Shown piece by piece: positions 7,235 through 14,631 of a DNA stretch of 17,685 bases. This DNA comes from Anaerolineaceae bacterium (GTDB lineage: Bacteria; Chloroflexota; Anaerolineae; Anaerolineales; Anaerolineaceae). The stretch is from contig JAIOTF010000290.1 in assembly GCA_021107195.1 (NCBI GenBank), forward strand, positions 1 to 17,685. The letters run 5' to 3'. The position numbers were made by a program, and so were the translations under genes. The first letter of the stretch is position 1, and each line of letters opens with the position of its first letter. The notes beneath the pieces were generated by a model. That model saw only the letters and a program-made list of their open reading frames with translations, ran no database searches and was not told the DNA's origin.

Positions 7235-7246
7235 TTTTATTTTAAT
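7218..7246 (+). promoter_or_regulatory. Possible opposing promoter overlapping the operon promoter
   Basis: On the plus strand TTGACT (7218-7223), a 17-base spacer and TTTAAT (7241-7246) also form a promoter-like arrangement. The two -35 boxes are the arms of one inverted repeat, TTGACT-ATGCA-AGTCAA (7218-7234). The next plus-strand gene begins about 540 bases downstream at 7792. Confidence 0.4.
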
Positions 7247-7287
7247 AGATAATTGTTTGTATTTCATTAGCAAAATGGATCAATTTT

Positions 7288-7490
7288 GAAATTGATAGTA
7301 ATTACTCAGCCTCCCCAAGAAATGTCGCTGCGAGGAGCACACTTTTGCGACGTGGCAGTCACCTTCACTGTCGTGGAGATTGTTCACCTGCACTTGTCAC
7401 CACAGGTGCATACTTGCACCGGAGACAGTGCCGGGGAGTGTCGGCGACAACGCTGCTTCGCAAAGACACGCCTGAGTAGTTACAATTGAT
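7288..7490. repeat. Degenerate non-coding repeat element with inverted ends
   Basis: About 200 bases with no credible gene. The ends are imperfect inverted copies: TAGTAATTACTCAGCC on the left and the complement of TTGTAACTACTCAGGC on the right. Inside, GCGAGGAGCACACTTTTGCG followed by ACGTGGCAGTCACC resembles dispersed elements I recall from Chloroflexota and other bacteria (GCGAGGAG..GCGACGTGGCAATC type). An inner hairpin, CACCTG..CAGGTG, is also present. A 67-residue frame across it is considered spurious. Confidence 0.5.
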
Positions 7491-7514
7491 ATTTTGTAGC
7501 GGGTTTTTTAAATA

Positions 7515-7626
7515 CAGCAATTCTCAGCTTGGCTTTGTAGTAACGATTTTAATCGTTAATTTCAAACACTTAATGACTGAAGTCGTTACTACGATAGCGT
7601 CATTGTCAGCATATTGAGAATTGCTG
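7515..7626. repeat. Nested palindromic element (MITE-like) with 12-bp inverted ends
   Basis: The 112-base element is bounded by a perfect 12-bp inverted repeat, CAGCAATTCTCA (7515-7526) and TGAGAATTGCTG (7615-7626). Inside is a second perfect 10-bp pair, GTAGTAACGA (7537-7546) and TCGTTACTAC (7583-7592), and inside that a tight hairpin TAACGATT/AATCGTTA (7541-7558). The CTGAAGTCGTTACT part recurs inverted at 16451-16464. It has no coding capacity. It could be a MITE or a structured RNA in the leader of the sensor gene. Confidence 0.6.
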
Positions 7627-7791
7627 GCTTAAGTAGATGTTCGAAGTAGGTGTTTCTCTGGTAGAATTTAATGGGAAGCTATGTTATTTGAGGTCTTCTT
7701 GGATTATCGGGATTTTCACTGAAGGGTTTTCAGGGCACGTTTCATTTAATGGTGTCTTTTGCTTTTTGTGAAACCGGGAAAATCTACTGCC
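7627..7791. other. Upstream region of the HD-GYP sensor gene
   Basis: This is moderately AT-rich non-coding DNA between the nested palindrome and the sensor gene. I see no hairpin, convincing sigma-70 promoter or operator here. A tiny ATG frame at 7749 ends after seven codons. Confidence 0.4.
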
Positions 7792-10700
7792 ATGTTGCCA
7801 TCACAATTGAGTCCACATCGAGGTACAGGAGAATTACAGGCCAGTACGGCACAACTACGCAGTATCATTGGCGCATTGCCAGACGCAGCGTTTGTTGTTG
7901 ATCAAGAAGGATTGGTGTGTTTCGTTAATCCTGCCGCATTGGATCTCTTCAATCTTCCAGCTGTCGCCCTGCTGGAAAAGCCTTTTGCTTTTTCCCTTTC
8001 CCCAGGCAAAGTTAAACAAATTCAGATCACCCGCCCGCGCATTAAGAATGTGATAGCCGAGATGCGCACAGTGGAAACAAAATGGTCCGGACAAAATGCG
8101 CATCTCGTCTTGCTGCGCGATGTCTCTGAGCGGGTTGCAACCGGGCAAGCTTTGGAAGAAAGTGAAAAACGCAGCCAGGTATTGCTGCATGCTTTTCCGG
8201 ATACGATTTATCTTTTGAACCGCGAGGGGGAATATGTGGGCTATCAAGTCCATGATTCGAAACTGCTGTTTGCTCCACCCTCAAAATTCCTGGGCCGTAA
8301 ACTATCTGATGTTTTTTCGGTTGAGCATATGCGGATTTTACAGCCAGCGTTCGACGCAGCTTTGCGGACGGGTAAGCCCCAGACACTCGAGTATCTGTTG
8401 GAAGTGAAAGGTGAGACTCATTATTTTGAAGAACGCCTGGTGTCGTATGACAAAGAGAATGTGCTTTCTTTGGTACGTGACATCACAGAGCGCAAGAAAA
8501 TGGAAGAGACATCCCGCCGATATAGTGCTACATTATGGGCAATCAGCTTCGCAGCAGGGGAGTTCATGGAGGACGGGTACAGCGACACGACCATTCAAAA
8601 CATGCTTGAACGTTTGGGCCGTGCCTCCGAAGTCAGCCGGGTCTATATTTTTCGAAACCAGTATCAGAATGGCAAGCCGGAATCCTACAAATTGCAATAT
8701 GAATGGGTTGCAGAAGGCGTTAGGCCGCGTTTGGGAAATTCAGATCTCGAAGAGTTTCCGATGATTTCGATGCTTTCTACATCTCTTTCAAATGGCAAGG
8801 TTGTAGTTGGACAGGTGAGCGAGTTTGATGAGGAAGAACGCAAACGATTAGAACAGCAGGAAATTAAATCTATCCTTTCTGTCCCCATTTTTGAGGGAGA
8901 GAAATGGTGGGGATTCATTGGCTTCAATGAGTGTTTGTTAGAGCGCGATTTTTCCGAGATTGAGATCGGTTCGCTGCGTACGGCGGCAGGCATCCTCAGC
9001 GCTGCTATTCAACATATGACCATTGACCGCGCCCTGCATGAGAGCGAAGAGCGTTACCGCGGCATTGTCGAAGATCAGATGGATTTTATTTCACGATGGT
9101 GTCCGGACGATATGACGATCACATTCGTTAATAATGCTTTTTGCCGGTTCTTTGGCGGTTCCAGAGAGGACTGGATTGGAAAAAACGTTCAGGATACTAT
9201 TCTTCCTGATGATGTTCCAGATGCATTTACTTATGGTCAACAATTGGGGCCAGATATGTCCATTGGTATTCACGAACATCGTAATATGAACAGCCAGGGT
9301 GAGCTGCGCTGGTGCCAGTGGCGTGACCGGGCTATTCTGGACGAGGATGGTCAGATCTTTGAAGTACAGTCTGTTGGGCGGGATATCCATGAATCCAAGC
9401 TGCGCGCCCGTGAACAGGAAGGTATCGCAGTGATTGCTGCCGCGCTGCGCGGTATTCCAACCCGGCTTGAAACGCTGCGGGTGATTGTTGACAAGCTGCT
9501 GGACCTGCTCGACGCCTCGGGTGTGGCCGTGGCTTTTCACGACGAGGATATGAATGACGCACTGACCTTTGAATTAGGTGCTGGGGAATTGAACGATCTG
9601 GTGGGGAAGACTCTTTGTGCGGAAGACATCTGGAAAGAATCGTGTATCCACCCCGGCAAGACCTATCATAATAATGATGAACTGGATCACGAGAAAGTGC
9701 GCCAGTATGCCCTTGATGGATCGGTATGGGCAGGAGTGTTGGTGCCGCTTGTGGTCGAAGCACAGCCAATCGGGGCGATGTTGGTTGTTAATCGTCGCAA
9801 AATCACCGAAGACGAAGAGCGTACTTTGAAGGCTGTGGCTGATATTGCTGCCAGTGCCGTACACCGGGCAACGCTTTATGAGAATACGCAGCGCAGACTG
9901 GATCGGGTGACGGCACTGCGTACACTTAATCTGGCTGTCTGCGGCAATATTGATTTGAAGATCTTATTGGAAGTGCTGATGGATCAGATTACAGAACACC
10001 TTGGCGTGGATGCTGCGGATGTGCTGGTACTGAACCCGGAAACCCAGGAGCTTCTGTATACGCTGGGGCGCGGCTTTTGGACGAAAGCCATCGAAGACAT
10101 CTATTTGAATTTAAGCAGTGGCCTGGCCGGGCAGGCTGTGCTGGAGCGGCAAATGGTGTTGGTGAAGAACCTGACAGAAGACAGCCGCGTCCATCCGGAG
10201 TGGCGGGAGATGGCGCAGAAAGAAAAATTCAATTCTTATCTTGCACTGCCGTTGATCGCCAAAGGGCAAGTCAAGGGGGTTTTGGAAATCTTCAGCCGCC
10301 AGAAGGATGGGCATGATGAAGAATGGCTGGGTTTCATGGAAGCGCTGGCAGCAGACGCTGCCATGGCCATTGACCATGCCGAGTTGTTTGGCGAATTGCA
10401 GCGATCGAATGAAGAATTGACAGTGGCTTATGACGCCACCATTTGGGGATGGTCAAAGGCATTGGAGCTGCGTGATAAGGAAACACAGGGACATTCTGAG
10501 CGGGTGGTTGAGTTAACTGTCCGTCTGGCACGGCTTTTAGGTGTTTTGGAAAGTGATCTGCCGGCTGTACGCCGTGGTGCTATTCTGCATGATATTGGCA
10601 AAATGGGGGTGCCGGATTCAATCTTGCTCAAACCGGGCCCTTTGGAGCCAGGGGAACGTGATATCATGCGCAGGCATCCGGAATTTGCGTACCAGATGCT

Positions 10701-10992
10701 CTCTGCAATTCCTTTCCTGCAAGGGGCTTTGGATATCCCGTATTGTCACCATGAACGGTGGAATGGTAAAGGGTACCCGCGCAGGCTGCAAGGAGAGGAT
10801 ATTCCGTTGGCCGCCCGCATCTTCTCTGTGGTGGATGTATGGGACGCGTTGACTTCCGACCGGCCCTACCGCCGCGCCTGGTCCAGAGAGAAAACATACG
10901 AGTATATTAAAGCGCAGCGAGGCAGAGCGTTTGATCCACGCGTCGTGGATGTGTTCCTGAAATTGATGGATGGAGAAAAAGATCGGTGGTGA
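7792..10992 (+). CDS. Multi-sensor PAS/GAF protein with C-terminal HD-GYP phosphodiesterase domain
   Basis: The protein has about 1066 residues from ATG 7792; TTG 7759 and GTG 7768 are in frame but none of the three has a good ribosome site, so the start is uncertain. Domains in rough order: PAS (20-115), PAS (128-240), GAF (250-415), PAS (425-545, ending in VQSVGRDIHE), GAF (555-700), GAF (710-870), then HD-GYP (about 890-1060). HD-GYP domains hydrolyse cyclic di-GMP (some cyclic GMP-AMP) at a two- or three-metal site. The key residues are all present: H901 (GHSERV), H933-D934 (LHDIGK), H962, H986-H987 (HHERWNGKGYP) and the D of DVWDALTSDRPYR. No membrane helix, kinase or GGDEF domain is seen, so it is a soluble sensor that should lower cyclic di-GMP when its PAS/GAF inputs signal. 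It stands alone, with a terminator following. Confidence 0.93.
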   Translation: MLPSQLSPHRGTGELQASTAQLRSIIGALPDAAFVVDQEGLVCFVNPAALDLFNLPAVALLEKPFAFSLSPGKVKQIQITRPRIKNVIAEMRTVETKWSGQNAHLVLLRDVSERVATGQALEESEKRSQVLLHAFPDTIYLLNREGEYVGYQVHDSKLLFAPPSKFLGRKLSDVFSVEHMRILQPAFDAALRTGKPQTLEYLLEVKGETHYFEERLVSYDKENVLSLVRDITERKKMEETSRRYSATLWAISFAAGEFMEDGYSDTTIQNMLERLGRASEVSRVYIFRNQYQNGKPESYKLQYEWVAEGVRPRLGNSDLEEFPMISMLSTSLSNGKVVVGQVSEFDEEERKRLEQQEIKSILSVPIFEGEKWWGFIGFNECLLERDFSEIEIGSLRTAAGILSAAIQHMTIDRALHESEERYRGIVEDQMDFISRWCPDDMTITFVNNAFCRFFGGSREDWIGKNVQDTILPDDVPDAFTYGQQLGPDMSIGIHEHRNMNSQGELRWCQWRDRAILDEDGQIFEVQSVGRDIHESKLRAREQEGIAVIAAALRGIPTRLETLRVIVDKLLDLLDASGVAVAFHDEDMNDALTFELGAGELNDLVGKTLCAEDIWKESCIHPGKTYHNNDELDHEKVRQYALDGSVWAGVLVPLVVEAQPIGAMLVVNRRKITEDEERTLKAVADIAASAVHRATLYENTQRRLDRVTALRTLNLAVCGNIDLKILLEVLMDQITEHLGVDAADVLVLNPETQELLYTLGRGFWTKAIEDIYLNLSSGLAGQAVLERQMVLVKNLTEDSRVHPEWREMAQKEKFNSYLALPLIAKGQVKGVLEIFSRQKDGHDEEWLGFMEALAADAAMAIDHAELFGELQRSNEELTVAYDATIWGWSKALELRDKETQGHSERVVELTVRLARLLGVLESDLPAVRRGAILHDIGKMGVPDSILLKPGPLEPGERDIMRRHPEFAYQMLSAIPFLQGALDIPYCHHERWNGKGYPRRLQGEDIPLAARIFSVVDVWDALTSDRPYRRAWSREKTYEYIKAQRGRAFDPRVVDVFLKLMDGEKDRW

Positions 10993-11026
10993 TTGGTGTG
11001 ATTGGGGGAGTGAATCAGATGGGTGG

Positions 11027-11052
11027 CGGCTGTGAAACGCACAGCCGTTTTT
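11027..11052 (+). terminator. Intrinsic terminator after the HD-GYP gene
   Basis: The perfect 8-bp stem CGGCTGTG (11027-11034) / CACAGCCG (11040-11047) has a 5-base loop and is followed by five T, 35 bases after the HD-GYP stop and just before the end of the convergent membrane gene. Confidence 0.85.
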
Positions 11053-11055
11053 GTA

Positions 11056-13110
11056 TTAATAGACCGGGTTGCAATCCAATTCATGGGTGATGGTTTGCAA
11101 GGCAGTTTTCTGCTCGGGATTGGCCGGGGTATGATCTTCGATCGCAATCCATAGCTGGCAAAACATGGGGGCGTAGGCCGGGTTTTGTTTGGCTGTCTGT
11201 TGGGTCAGAGCGAGGGCTTTATCCCAGCCTCCTGTATGCGCATAGCCTTCGATGAATGGCAGCCATTCGCGGGCGCTGCCGGGGTTGGGCTCGGTGCTCA
11301 TCTCTTCCAGGGTTTTTAATAGCCCAGCCATTTCTGCCCAATCAGCTTCCTGAACAGCCAGCTCTGCTTTTTCAAACAAGCAGCACCAATCATCAGCAGG
11401 CGGTTCGCCAAAGAAGACAGCCGGCGGGTAGCTCTCTTGAAGCGGCCGGTCCTGAATGCGCATCAGGTTGGATAGGGGTAGAAAGCTGCGCAAATTCTCC
11501 GGCACGTCGGGGTTGTATTGATCAATCTCGCGCAGTACCCAAAGGCAAGAACGGCCATCAAGCTGCTTATGCAGCACGAGACTATTTTCGGCAGAGGCGT
11601 TGAAATAAAAGGTGCGGTACTGGTTTTGGAAGGAACCAGGCAGCTCACTTGCAGGGTCGGCCTCCGGTTGGACACGATAGGCCCAATAGTTCAGGTTTTG
11701 CGGCTCGCTTTGCGGGGCGGGGTAAGCCAGATTGAGTGCTGAGGCCACAGTGGAGAGCTGGGTTGGGTAAGTTTCATCTCTGGCGATCAGGGCGGTTTTC
11801 GGCTTCAGATGCGGGGCACGCCAGGACAACTGCCAGAAGAAGCTGCGGAAGTTGGCTTGCTGTACACGGTATTCGTCTGATACGCGCACATGGAAGCTGA
11901 CGGTAAGTCCGATGATCAGGGCGAGCATGATTGCCTTGGTGTGCTGCCCGGGTTTGGCTGCCCATTCAATCAGCGCAGTGATCAACAGGCTGGCGCCGAA
12001 CATCGAGCCGAGAGCGAAGCGGTTGGCATGAATATCACCAATGGCTTGTGAGCCGGTCAGCCAGATAGGGAGGGGGCCCAGGATCGTTATCAGCAAGCCG
12101 ATGATGATGGCTTGGATAAACCAGGTGCGTTCCGGTTTATCCACCTGGTTGGCTTGTTCTTGCGGGGCACGATGGCGGAAAGCAACTATGACCACTGCGC
12201 CTGCCAGCAGGCCGATTCCCCAGGAGAAGAATGTCATTGCACTGACGGGTTGGGCGATATTGAGACTGAGGGGCCCTTGCCAACTGCCAAACAGGATGTA
12301 AAGCGTGTCGGTTAGGGCAAAGCGGGCAAGCTGGGCCAGACCTTTCAGCGGGGCGCTGCGCAGCACACTCACCAGTTCCAGGCTGTGTGGTTCGGGGATG
12401 GGAAATTCAAGGATGAATAATCGCCAGAGGGTATAGGCCGCCAACGGCAGCAGATAGGGCCACCAGTGTGCCAGGGTCTTTTTCAGGCAGGTGCGATTGG
12501 CGGGGTGTTTTTCCTTGAGCAGAATCCATAATAGTATTGGACGGATCAACTCCACCCCGCAATAGAATTCGGTGATGGTAAGCTGGAGGATCTCGGTTAA
12601 CAGGGCAAGGATGGTGAACAGCCAGAAGCGCTTGGGGCTGCGGATTGCTTTAACCATGACAGCCAGGGAAAAAGTGAACAAGGCGTATTGCAGAAGATGC
12701 TGGTGATAGGCGAGGGAGATTGCTTGCTGGGTGAAGACCGGGTAGACGGCAAACAGCATGGCGGTCATGGTTGCCTGCCGCCGGTATTTTGGCCACATGC
12801 TGGAAAAACACCACCAGATATTGACTGCTGCCAACCAGCGCATCAACATGGTGAATATTTGCCAGTGAGTTGGGTTCTCACCCAGGATGGGCATGAGAAG
12901 GATATGGGTCCAGGCTGAAGTGGGGCGGTCGTAGGCGAAATATGCCCAGAAGGCATTTTTGCCCAGATGTTGGTTGACCAGGAGTTGCAGCCAGTCATCC
13001 CAGTTAAATCCCAATGAGGGGGAGAGCAGGCTGTAACTCAGGACGCACAGCACCAGAAGTGCAAGCGGTGTACTCCAGTTTGGCAAGGATTTCCTGACAA
13101 TGGTTTTCAA
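11056..13110 (-). CDS. Polytopic membrane protein, GT-C glycosyltransferase-like, with soluble C-terminal domain
   Basis: The protein has 684 residues. The N-terminal 400 or so hold roughly ten hydrophobic helices. Just after the first helix is FNWDDW (D38-D39), the place where GT-C enzymes (polyprenyl-phosphate-sugar-dependent, such as PMT and ArnT) carry their acidic catalytic motif. GT-C membership is therefore likely by topology, but I see no motif giving the donor or acceptor. From about 420 on the chain is soluble; the last 110 residues (AELAVQEADWAEMAGLLKTLEE, then WDKALALTQQTAKQNPAYAP) read like TPR-type helical pairs. The start is a TTG at 13110-13108 with AAGAAGG about ten bases upstream; no better start is close. 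A perfect -10 lies 29 bases further up. It could act on cell-surface glycans or lipoproteins; this is inference. Confidence 0.75.
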   Translation of the reverse strand: MKTIVRKSLPNWSTPLALLVLCVLSYSLLSPSLGFNWDDWLQLLVNQHLGKNAFWAYFAYDRPTSAWTHILLMPILGENPTHWQIFTMLMRWLAAVNIWWCFSSMWPKYRRQATMTAMLFAVYPVFTQQAISLAYHQHLLQYALFTFSLAVMVKAIRSPKRFWLFTILALLTEILQLTITEFYCGVELIRPILLWILLKEKHPANRTCLKKTLAHWWPYLLPLAAYTLWRLFILEFPIPEPHSLELVSVLRSAPLKGLAQLARFALTDTLYILFGSWQGPLSLNIAQPVSAMTFFSWGIGLLAGAVVIVAFRHRAPQEQANQVDKPERTWFIQAIIIGLLITILGPLPIWLTGSQAIGDIHANRFALGSMFGASLLITALIEWAAKPGQHTKAIMLALIIGLTVSFHVRVSDEYRVQQANFRSFFWQLSWRAPHLKPKTALIARDETYPTQLSTVASALNLAYPAPQSEPQNLNYWAYRVQPEADPASELPGSFQNQYRTFYFNASAENSLVLHKQLDGRSCLWVLREIDQYNPDVPENLRSFLPLSNLMRIQDRPLQESYPPAVFFGEPPADDWCCLFEKAELAVQEADWAEMAGLLKTLEEMSTEPNPGSAREWLPFIEGYAHTGGWDKALALTQQTAKQNPAYAPMFCQLWIAIEDHTPANPEQKTALQTITHELDCNPVY

Positions 13111-13145
13111 AGACAGTGGTCCTTCTTAGGATATGGATTTGTTTG

Positions 13146-13151
13146 ATTATA
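13146..13151 (-). promoter_or_regulatory. Perfect -10 element for the GT-C-like gene
   Basis: TATAAT on the minus strand (13151-13146) would start transcription near 13139, about 29 bases before the TTG start at 13110 and upstream of its AAGAAGG. No clear -35 is seen at 16-18 bases. Confidence 0.45.
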
Positions 13152-13276
13152 CTGTGAGTGTTCTCCAAATGGAGATAATTTTTGCATAGAAAAGCTTTCA
13201 CATTGATTCAGTTGATCTTTTGCGACTTTTTTGCCAACCTTGCGTATTAATAGTAAGACAATAGGAGGAACTCAAA

Positions 13277-13531
13277 ATGGAAAAAAGAAAATTGTATCGA
13301 AGTGAAGCAGACCGGATGGTGGGCGGTGTTTGTGGTGGCCTGGGGGATTACCTGGATATCGACTCGACCCTGGTGCGTATCATTTTTGTCGTGCTGGCCT
13401 TGATGGGCGGCCCAGGCTTTCTGGTGTATTTGATCTTGTTGGTGATTGTGCCTTCTGAGGAAACTATGGCTTCCAACTCACAACATGTTGTGGACGCGGC
13501 TCCTGAAGAAGTAGAAGTCCTCGAAGACTGA
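13277..13531 (+). CDS. PspC domain small membrane protein
   Basis: The protein has 84 residues, with AGGAGG well placed before ATG 13277. Residues 4-60 form a PspC domain: KLYRSEADRMVGGVCGGLGDYLDID followed by one or two hydrophobic stretches (about 33-58, with a central MGGPG turn), then an acidic, unstructured tail (EEVEVLED). The stand-alone PspC family is widespread and linked in Enterobacteria to the phage-shock envelope-stress response as an inner-membrane sensor; here no pspA/pspB neighbour is present, so only membrane association can be asserted. The gene is monocistronic and followed by a cluster of hairpins. A weak -10-like TATTAA lies at 13245-13250. Confidence 0.92.
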   Translation: MEKRKLYRSEADRMVGGVCGGLGDYLDIDSTLVRIIFVVLALMGGPGFLVYLILLVIVPSEETMASNSQHVVDAAPEEVEVLED

Positions 13532-13555
13532 TCGCGGCTCAGGATCAAATTTGTA

Positions 13556-13593
13556 GGGGCTGTCCCGAAGAAAGAGACAGCCCCGAAGCTTTT
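13556..13593 (+). terminator. Hairpin with short T tract after pspC-type gene
   Basis: A perfect 9-bp stem GGGGCTGTC (13556-13564) / GACAGCCCC (13576-13584), then GAAGCTTTTG. The T tract is short, so termination here may be partial. Confidence 0.6.
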
Positions 13594-13604
13594 GTTAATG
13601 ATGA

Positions 13605-13624
13605 GGAACGCTGAAGAGCGTTCC
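13605..13624. repeat. Perfect small hairpin GGAACGCT-GAAG-AGCGTTCC
   Basis: An 8-bp perfect stem with a GAAG tetraloop lies between two terminator-like hairpins. It has no T tract. It resembles small dispersed palindromes common in intergenic DNA of related genomes; its role is unknown. Confidence 0.55.
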
Positions 13625-13650
13625 AAATTGAGGATTGCAAAATTTTCAAT

Positions 13651-13691
13651 AAAAAAGGCTGTCCCGGTGTTTTCAGGGACAGCTTTTTTTT
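13651..13691. terminator. Bidirectional intrinsic terminator between convergent genes
   Basis: GCTGTCCC (13658-13665) / GGGACAGC (13676-13683) is flanked by six A on the left and eight T on the right. It therefore works as a terminator in either direction: for the PspC gene on plus and for the 85-residue gene ending at 13704 on minus. Confidence 0.9.
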
Positions 13692-13703
13692 CAGTGCTTT
13701 TGA

Positions 13704-13961
13704 TCAGCGATGGAAATTCTTCTTTTGACTTGCCAGCCGCCAGTGATTGACGATCGTGTTCAGTTCAACGGTTGCCAGCACCTTGTTTTTTGCGCCTTCC
13801 GGTGCGTCGGTTAGTTTCAGGCGGATCTCTTCGGCTAGCTCAATCGTCAGGCCGGACGTCTGGATGGTCTCGACCCATTTCTTTGTGTCTTTTTCGGACA
13901 GTGGCATTTTCCTGATCAATTTGACCAATTGCCGTTCCTCTGCTGAAATCTTAAATGCCAT
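13704..13961 (-). CDS. Small charged protein of unknown function
   Basis: The protein has 85 residues; an excellent AAAAGGAGG precedes ATG 13961, which strongly supports it as a real gene. It is highly charged and appears all-helical (ISAEERQLVKLIRK, then SEKDTKKWVETIQ and LAEEIRLKL), ending in a basic tail (SQKKNFHR). There is no signal or membrane segment and no Cys. I do not recognise the family. It lies 18 bases after the ASCH gene stop in the same direction, so the two likely form one operon, ending at the bidirectional terminator. A nucleic-acid or protein adaptor role would fit its charge and partner but is a guess. Confidence 0.82.
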   Translation of the reverse strand: MAFKISAEERQLVKLIRKMPLSEKDTKKWVETIQTSGLTIELAEEIRLKLTDAPEGAKNKVLATVELNTIVNHWRLASQKKNFHR

Positions 13962-13979
13962 GATTACCTCCTTTTAAGG

Positions 13980-14456
13980 TTATGCCTTTATCTCGGGGAA
14001 AATGACCCGGAAACGCTCGCAAGCAACGGGCATGCTTTCCTCGGCCTCGCGGCCAAGCGCTTCCATTTCTTCGCTGAAGAATTCCCAATGCACTTTTTTC
14101 CAGTAGCTCAAACTTTTGTCGCCTTCGCCTTCTACGCGGGCAAATTCTTCACTGACTTCGTTGTAGGGGACGATGTCAATTTGTGTGATTTCAATAATGC
14201 ACACTGGTTCTTCCTGCCAGTTGACGATGATGCTCAGGTCGCCGGGCTGGGGGATGGCTTCGCCTTCGGCTTCATAGCTCCACACGGCACCGGCGGTGGC
14301 GCGCTTGGTGCCATTCAGGGTTAACTCGGCCAGGTGGTTGGCGGATTCTTCATCGTTGCAGAAGTGCCAGTACTCTGGCATCGTATCGGGTTTGTTGGCG
14401 TCCGATGGCAGGCTGTTCAGGTATGTTTGCCAGAAGTCTTTGATGTGTTGGTTCAT
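13980..14456 (-). CDS. ASCH domain protein
   Basis: The protein has 158 residues from ATG 14456, chosen because GAGG precedes it and a -10 lies 30 bases above; a longer frame up to 14570 would run through repeat DNA. The start IKDFWQTYLNSLP, then EYWHFCNDEESANHLAELTLNGTKRATAGAVWSY, matches the usual order of ASCH proteins: a short N-terminal helix, the FxD/N..A..L segment and the GxKxAT motif at 48-54, followed by beta strands (PGDLSIIVNWQEEPVCIIEI) and the acidic segment with SYWKKVHWEFF. ASCH domains share the PUA fold. Characterised members are N4-acetylcytidine amidohydrolase (YqfB) and an RNase; the role of this one is not known. First gene of a two-gene unit. Confidence 0.9.
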   Translation of the reverse strand: MNQHIKDFWQTYLNSLPSDANKPDTMPEYWHFCNDEESANHLAELTLNGTKRATAGAVWSYEAEGEAIPQPGDLSIIVNWQEEPVCIIEITQIDIVPYNEVSEEFARVEGEGDKSLSYWKKVHWEFFSEEMEALGREAEESMPVACERFRVIFPEIKA

Positions 14457-14486
14457 AGTGCCTCTTTGATGTGTTTTGTATTGGTG

Positions 14487-14492
14487 ATTATA
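14487..14492 (-). promoter_or_regulatory. Perfect -10 element for the ASCH operon
   Basis: TATAAT on the minus strand (14492-14487) predicts a start near 14480 and a 24-base leader with the GAGG ribosome site. No convincing -35 is present; the space it would occupy lies in repeat sequence. Confidence 0.5.
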
Positions 14493-14513
14493 CTGCATGG
14501 AGTTGGAAACGAG

Positions 14514-14610
14514 CCCTGAGCTTGTTATGACCCTGGAATGGGGTCGAAGGGCAGGGTATGATTTGCACAACCTGCTGCGGCTTCGACAGGCTCAGCCTGC
14601 GCTGCGGGGC
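14514..14610. repeat. Dispersed palindromic repeat (CCTGAGCTTG..GTCGAAGGGC / CTTCGACAGGCTCAG type)
   Basis: The stretch between the ASCH gene and the transporter terminus contains CCCTGAGCTTG, then GGGTCGAAGGGC, and later GCTTCGACAGGCTCAGCCTG. These are inverted halves of one another and match a repeat I recall as common in Chloroflexota intergenic DNA. The left half is split by an extra piece with its own small stem (GACCC..GGGTC). It also includes the region where the ASCH -35 would be. Confidence 0.55.
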
Positions 14611-14631
14611 AACGCAATGGCAGATGCTGAC

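Noticed and set aside
7286..7489. 67-residue frame in the intergenic region
   Set aside because: It coincides with the inverted-end repeat element, has no ribosome site and no protein-like composition.
7126..7791. CRISPR array, tRNA or riboswitch in the largest gap
   Set aside because: There are no evenly spaced direct repeats, no tRNA-like cloverleaf with TTCGA-type T loop, and no riboswitch core that I can recognise.
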